From positions 62,001 to 126,000 of the forward strand of contig NZ_JABUHN010000006.1 of NCBI RefSeq assembly GCF_013328815.1: a stretch of 64,000 nt of DNA, in the 5' to 3' direction. Position 1 is the stretch's first letter; every line of letters begins with the position of its first letter. The notes beneath the pieces were generated by a model. That model worked only from the letters and a program-made list of their open reading frames with translations. It did no database searches and was not told the DNA's origin. The stretch is from Tabrizicola fusiformis. GTDB lineage: Bacteria > Pseudomonadota > Alphaproteobacteria > Rhodobacterales > Rhodobacteraceae. A program made the translations under genes and the position numbers. Positions 60,094 to 64,000 of the stretch are shown one piece after another.

Positions 60094-61151
60094 CACCGCC
60101 CGCCCCCATCGCATTGACCTGTGGCGAGCCTACGGGCATCGGCCCCGAACTGGCCGTGGCGGCGCGGGCGGCGTTGGGCACGGCCCTGCCGTTTTTCTGG
60201 ATCGGCGACCCGCGCCACCTGCCCGCCGGAACCACCTTTGCCGAAATCGCCCGCCCGGCCGAGGCCAATGACCTGCCCGGTCATCTCTTGCCGGTGCTGC
60301 CCCACCGCTTTGCCGGCACCGCAACCCCGGGACAACCTGATCCGGCCAATGCGGCTGGCGTGATTGCGGTGATCGCCCGCGCGGTGGCGCTGGTTCAGGC
60401 GGGCGAGGCGGCGGCGCTTTGCACCGCACCGATCCACAAGAAAGCGCTCAAGGATGGCGCCGGTTTCGCCTTTCCTGGCCATACCGAATATCTTGCTCAT
60501 CTGGCCGGTGATGTGCCGGTAGTGATGATGCTGGCCAGCGACACACTGCGCGTGGTGCCCGCCACCATCCATATCGCCCTGTCGGAAGTGCCGAAAGCGT
60601 TGACCCCCGCCCTGCTGGAAGAGGTGATCCGCCTGACCCATGCCGGGCTGATCCGCGACTTCGGCATAGCCATGCCCCGCATCGCCGTGGCCGGGCTGAA
60701 CCCCCATGCCGGCGAAGGCGGCGCCATGGGGCATGAAGAGCTGGACTGGATCGCCCCGCTGCTGGCCCGGCTGGGGGCCGAGGGTCTGTGCCTGCGCGGC
60801 CCCTTGCCCGCCGACACGATGTTCCATGCCCGCGCCCGGGCGGGCTATGATGCGGCGGTCTGCATGTATCACGATCAGGCGCTGATCCCGATCAAGACGC
60901 TGGCCTTTGACGAAGGGGTGAATGTGACGCTGGGCCTGCCCTTCATCCGCACCTCGCCCGACCATGGCACCGCTTTCGACATCGCGGGCCAGGGCATCGC
61001 GCGGCCCGACAGCCTGGTCGCGGCCTTGCGGATGGCGGCCAGGATGGCTGCTGCGCGCCACCCAGAAAAATCTTCGTCCGAAGATTTTTCGGACCCGAAG
61101 AATTTTCGGACGAAAATTCTTCTGACCGGAGGCGCGCATGGCAACGATTGA
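60090..61151 (+). CDS. pdxA: 4-hydroxythreonine-4-phosphate dehydrogenase PdxA, with repeat-derived C-terminal tail
   Basis: 353 aa with a GTG start ([20 protein letters not shown]) overlapping the surA stop as GTGA. Substrate and metal blocks are [33 protein letters not shown] and [17 protein letters not shown]. The enzyme acts in vitamin B6 synthesis. The usual PdxA C terminus ends near residue 326 (ARHPE); about 27 further residues ([11 protein letters not shown]...) are read from a double palindromic repeat at 61065-61122, and the stop falls inside the rsmA start region, giving a 14-base overlap. Confidence 0.92.
   Translation: MTPPAPIALTCGEPTGIGPELAVAARAALGTALPFFWIGDPRHLPAGTTFAEIARPAEANDLPGHLLPVLPHRFAGTATPGQPDPANAAGVIAVIARAVALVQAGEAAALCTAPIHKKALKDGAGFAFPGHTEYLAHLAGDVPVVMMLASDTLRVVPATIHIALSEVPKALTPALLEEVIRLTHAGLIRDFGIAMPRIAVAGLNPHAGEGGAMGHEELDWIAPLLARLGAEGLCLRGPLPADTMFHARARAGYDAAVCMYHDQALIPIKTLAFDEGVNVTLGLPFIRTSPDHGTAFDIAGQGIARPDSLVAALRMAARMAAARHPEKSSSEDFSDPKNFRTKILLTGGAHGND
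61065..61122. repeat. Double palindrome, TTC/GAA family, inside the 3' end of pdxA
   Basis: Palindromes with arms GAAAAATCTTCG/CGAAGATTTTTC (61065-61090, two-base centre) and GAAGAATTTTCG/CGAAAATTCTTC (61097-61122, two-base centre). It is the same type as at 5702, 30184 and 52201, but here within a reading frame. It lies just before the rsmA ribosome site and start codon. Confidence 0.82.
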
Positions 61152-61977
61152 CGGTCTGCCACCGCTGCGCGAGGTGATCCGGGCGCATGATCTGGTGGCC
61201 AAGAAGCAGTTGGGGCAGAACTTCCTGCTGGACCTGAACCTGACGGCACGGATTGCGCGGGCCGCGGGGGATCTGTCGGCTTGCGACGTTCTGGAGGTCG
61301 GACCCGGGCCGGGGGGGCTGACGCGCGGCCTTTTGGCCGAAGGGGCGCGGCGGGTGCTGGCGGTCGAGAAAGACCCCCGCTGCCTGCCGGCACTGGAGGA
61401 AATCGCAGCGGCTTACCCCGGGCGGCTGGAGGTGATCTGCGGCGACGCGCTCGAGGTGGATGTGCTGGCCCATCTGACGCCGCCGGTGCGGGTGGTGGCC
61501 AACCTGCCCTATAACGTCGGCACCGAACTTCTGATCCGCTGGCTGACACCGAAAAACTGGCCGCCCTTCTGGGACAGTCTGACCCTGATGTTCCAAAAGG
61601 AAGTGGCAGAGCGGATCGTGGCCAAGACCCGGACCGAACATTACGGGCGGCTGGCGCTTCTGGCCCAGTGGCGCTGTGACGCGAAGATCGTGCTGACCCT
61701 GCCGCCCGAAGCCTTTACCCCCGCGCCCAAGGTGCATTCGGCGGTGGTGCATCTGACCCGCCTGCCCGCGCCGCGCTATCCGGCGGATGAGGCGGTGCTG
61801 ATGCGGCTGACGGCGGCGGCCTTCAACCAGCGGCGCAAGATGCTGCGCTCGTCGCTGAAGGGGCTGGGGCCGGAGATTGAGGCGAAGATCGTCGCGGCCG
61901 GGCTGGAGCCGACGGCGCGGGCGGAGGAAATCCCGCTCGAAGGATTTTGCGCGCTGGCGCGGGAACTGGCGAAATGA
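61138..61977 (+). CDS. rsmA: 16S rRNA (adenine(1518)-N6/adenine(1519)-N6)-dimethyltransferase
   Basis: 279 aa. The KsgA opening [20 protein letters not shown] is present, SAM motif I is [16 protein letters not shown] (about 52-67), and the catalytic motif IV is NLPYNV (about 122-127). It dimethylates two adenines near the 3' end of 16S rRNA during 30S maturation. CGGAGG lies before the ATG. It is the last gene of the lpt-surA-pdxA-rsmA cluster. Confidence 0.96.
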   Translation: MATIDGLPPLREVIRAHDLVAKKQLGQNFLLDLNLTARIARAAGDLSACDVLEVGPGPGGLTRGLLAEGARRVLAVEKDPRCLPALEEIAAAYPGRLEVICGDALEVDVLAHLTPPVRVVANLPYNVGTELLIRWLTPKNWPPFWDSLTLMFQKEVAERIVAKTRTEHYGRLALLAQWRCDAKIVLTLPPEAFTPAPKVHSAVVHLTRLPAPRYPADEAVLMRLTAAAFNQRRKMLRSSLKGLGPEIEAKIVAAGLEPTARAEEIPLEGFCALARELAK

Positions 61978-61979
61978 AA

Positions 61980-62001
61980 AGGCCCGCCGGAAGTCGGGCC
62001 T
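61980..62001 (-). terminator. Terminator between convergent rsmA and DUF4167 genes
   Basis: A 7-bp stem (AGGCCCG / CGGGCCT) with an 8-base loop lies between the two stops. On the minus strand it is followed by TTTTC, so it best serves the DUF4167 gene; on the plus strand the tail is GAATTCATT. Confidence 0.65.
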
Positions 62002-62005
62002 GAAT

Positions 62006-62857
62006 TCATTCTGCCGCTTCGGGCTTGTCCGGGGTTGCGCCGCTTTCGGCTGCCGCCTTGGGGGTGGCCGGGCGGCGGGTGCGGGTGCGCGGCGCCTTGA
62101 CTTCGGCGGGGGCCACCTCGGGCGCGGGCGCTTCGGCGACCGGAGCCGCCGCAGCGGCAACCACCGGGGCAGCTTCGGGCTTTACCGCGATCTCAATGGT
62201 CTGGACCTCGTTGCGCGGGGTTTCGCGGCGGCGGGACGGCTCTTGTGCGGGGCGGTCTTCCCGACGATAGCCCTCATCGCGGCGGGGCGGCTGCGCATCG
62301 CGCGGCGGGCGCCCTTCGGAACGGGCATTATCGGGGCGGCGGTTGTTGTGCTGCGGCGCGCGGGGGGCTTCGGGCAGATCGACCAGACCGGCCTCTTCCT
62401 CGCCGCCGACCACCTCAAAGGCATCGGGGGCGGCGCCGAACGCGGCTTCCGGCTGCTCTGCCCGGTCGCCGCGATAATCGCCACGTTCGGAGCGTTCCGG
62501 GCGGGTGTCGCGCTCGCCCTGCGGGCGGTCGCGGTTGCCGTTCTGATAGCCGTTCTGGTTCTGGCCGTTCTGCTGGTGATATTGCTGCCGAGCCTCCTGC
62601 TCGGCGGCCATCTCACGCTGGGCTTCGGCCAGAAGGCGGGTGTAATGCTCGGCGTGTTGCAGGAAATTCTCGGCCGCCACGCGGTCATTCGAGAGCTGCG
62701 CATCGCGGGCGAGCATCTGGTATTTTTCGATGATCTGCTGCGGCGTGCCACGCACCTTGCCTTCGGGGCCGGAGCTGTCGAAGACGCGGTTGATGATGTT
62801 GCCGAGCGTGCGCGGGCGGTTCTGCTTGGAACGCGAGCGGGACTTGGAGGAGCGCAT
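62006..62857 (-). CDS. DUF4167 domain protein
   Basis: 283 aa from MRSSKSRSRSKQNRPRTLGN, with AAAGGA 5 bases before the ATG. The conserved DUF4167 domain covers about 10-80 (NRVFDSSGPEGKVRGTPQQI, then AENFLQHAEHYTRLLAEAQ). The rest is long, disordered and rich in Q, N, R, E and P, then A, P and E, as in other alphaproteobacterial members, some of which are RNA- or DNA-associated. Function unknown. About 180 bases upstream hold only a short GC hairpin (62942-62957). Confidence 0.88.
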   Translation of the reverse strand: MRSSKSRSRSKQNRPRTLGNIINRVFDSSGPEGKVRGTPQQIIEKYQMLARDAQLSNDRVAAENFLQHAEHYTRLLAEAQREMAAEQEARQQYHQQNGQNQNGYQNGNRDRPQGERDTRPERSERGDYRGDRAEQPEAAFGAAPDAFEVVGGEEEAGLVDLPEAPRAPQHNNRRPDNARSEGRPPRDAQPPRRDEGYRREDRPAQEPSRRRETPRNEVQTIEIAVKPEAAPVVAAAAAPVAEAPAPEVAPAEVKAPRTRTRRPATPKAAAESGATPDKPEAAE

Positions 62858-63035
62858 CTTGTCCTTTGATGGCTTTGACCCCGCGCCGCCGCCCATCCGG
62901 GGCGGAAAAATACAAGGCGGGAGTGACTGGCATTAGCAGGAGGGCGGTCAACCGCCCCTCGTGCCTGACCGACTAACCACATGGGCGCGGCAGAGACAAG
63001 GAGATTCTTGGCAACGCGCGGGGAAAGGCCGCCGC

Positions 63036-63893
63036 TCAGGTGGCGCCGCAACGCCCGGCATCCCCGGGCTGCATGGCGGCGACAACGCGGTCGCGCCCGT
63101 CAAGGTCGGCCAGGATGCGCAGATCGGCAAAGCCCTGCGCCGCAAGGAGCGCGCAGACCGCCGCCCCCTGCGTCGGCCCGATCTCCAGCAACAGCCGCCC
63201 CCCCGCCAGCAGCCGCGCCCCTGCCCCGCGCGCGATGGCCCGGTAGGCGTCCAGCCCGTCGCCGCCCGGGGTCAGCGCGAGGTGCGGCTCGTGGTCGCGG
63301 ACCTCGGGGGCAAGGGCCGCCATTTCATCGGCGGCGATATAGGGGGGGTTCGAGACGATAAGGTCATAGCGCCCGGGGATCGCCGAAAACCAGTCGGATT
63401 GCACGAACCGGGCGCGGGGGCCAAGGCCATGCGCGGCGGCATTTTCCGCGGCCACCTTCAGCGCGGCCGGCGAAAGATCGGCCCCCAGCCCCGACGCCAT
63501 CGGCATGTCGAGCAGGCATGAAATCAGGATACAGCCGGTGCCGGTGCCAAGATCGGCCATCTTGAGGAAGGGGCGCGACAGCGCCTCGGCCACCAGCACC
63601 TCGGTCTCCGGGCGGGGGTCAAGCGTGTCGGGGGTGACGCGGAAGGCCCGGCCCCAGAACAGCCGCCGCCCGGTGATCTGTGCCACCGGCTGACGCCGCA
63701 GGCGGGCGGTGATGGCCGCCTCGTAGCTGTGTTGCGCCCCATCCTCCAGAACGTCAGGCAGGTGCAGGCCCAGCCGTTCGGGCGCAAGGCCCATGGCATG
63801 GGCGAGCAGCGCGCGGGCATCGCGGGCGGCATCCTCGATCCCGCCGGCGCGCAGGCGGGCGGTGGCCGCGCGCAGGGCCTCGGCCGCCGTCAT
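63036..63893 (-). CDS. prmC: Peptide chain release factor N5-glutamine methyltransferase
   Basis: 285 aa. An N-terminal helical domain (about 1-70) precedes the SAM domain with [16 protein letters not shown] (about 112-127). The catalytic motif is [12 protein letters not shown] (about 180-191). It methylates the GGQ glutamine of release factors. Its ATG overlaps the prfA stop (ATGA), the classical prfA-prmC arrangement. Confidence 0.95.
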   Translation of the reverse strand: MTAAEALRAATARLRAGGIEDAARDARALLAHAMGLAPERLGLHLPDVLEDGAQHSYEAAITARLRRQPVAQITGRRLFWGRAFRVTPDTLDPRPETEVLVAEALSRPFLKMADLGTGTGCILISCLLDMPMASGLGADLSPAALKVAAENAAAHGLGPRARFVQSDWFSAIPGRYDLIVSNPPYIAADEMAALAPEVRDHEPHLALTPGGDGLDAYRAIARGAGARLLAGGRLLLEIGPTQGAAVCALLAAQGFADLRILADLDGRDRVVAAMQPGDAGRCGAT

Positions 63894-64000
63894 CCCTCCA
63901 TCTCGGCAAGGCGGGCGGCCTGATCATGGGCGGTCAGGGCATCAATGATCTCGCCCAGATCGCCGGCCATGATCTGCGGCAGGGCGTAAAGCGTCAGGTT
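63890..64000 (-). CDS. prfA: Peptide chain release factor 1, C-terminal end (partial)
   Basis: Only the last 36 residues are in the window, running from [20 protein letters not shown] to the end LAEMEG. This is the conserved RF1 C terminus. The rest of the gene extends past position 64000. It lies directly before prmC, whose product methylates RF1. Confidence 0.9.
   Translation of the reverse strand, partial: NLTLYALPQIMAGDLGEIIDALTAHDQAARLAEMEG

Overview
The window is GC-rich chromosomal DNA of an alphaproteobacterium, most likely family Rhodobacteraceae/Paracoccaceae (relatives of Rhodobacter, Gemmobacter or Tabrizicola). This rests on a permuted two-piece type tmRNA, an alpha-type SspB, RpoH, the DUF4167/DUF4169/DUF6476 small proteins, a CoxG/CoxSLM cluster, the glgP-B-C-A-X-pgm operon and the lptF-lptG-lptD-surA-pdxA-rsmA cluster. 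The genus is not resolved. I see no rRNA, tRNA, insertion sequence, phage or CRISPR array. Gene density is high, many genes overlap by ATGA/GTGA, and almost all look intact.

Layout. 0-6 kb: 3' part of tmRNA, chromate genes chrB-chrA, the ClpXP adaptor sspB, a PmtA-like methyltransferase, fumC and small conserved proteins. 6-10 kb (minus): an Anbu peptidase cluster with an ATP-grasp protein, an alpha-E protein and a transglutaminase. 10-21 kb: oligoendopeptidase F, an M19 dipeptidase, a capsule-type glycosyltransferase with a Gfo/Idh oxidoreductase, pssA-psd, rpoH, rluD and an HNH endonuclease. 21-25 kb (minus): coxG-coxS-coxL-coxM, of form II type. 25-30 kb (minus): a two-component module of response regulator, FIST sensor and hybrid histidine kinase, then a lytic transglycosylase on plus. 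30-43 kb (minus): a non-pyrrolysine MttB-family methyltransferase and the complete glycogen operon.

43-54 kb: an NsrR-like Rrf2 regulator behind an FNR-type box, a CueR-copA / copZ copper module with two recognisable CueR promoters, a TfoX-C protein, a retropepsin-like protease, MarC, a DUF2267 protein, an ABC-F ATPase, ndk, holC and pepA. 54-64 kb: the outer-membrane biogenesis run lptF-lptG-lptD-surA with pdxA and rsmA, then DUF4167, prmC and the 3' end of prfA.

The least expected content is non-coding. There are three families of short palindromic elements at gene borders: (i) back-to-back TTC/GAA palindromes at four loci, one of them read through as the C-terminal tail of PdxA; (ii) GTAGG...CCTAC palindromes that supply stop codons in both directions; (iii) a TTCATCTTGG...AAATATCCC element joined to a GC-rich hairpin at four loci. 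The Rrf2 gene also carries a tandem copy of its own 3' end whose differences are mostly at synonymous positions, which suggests recombination with a divergent allele.
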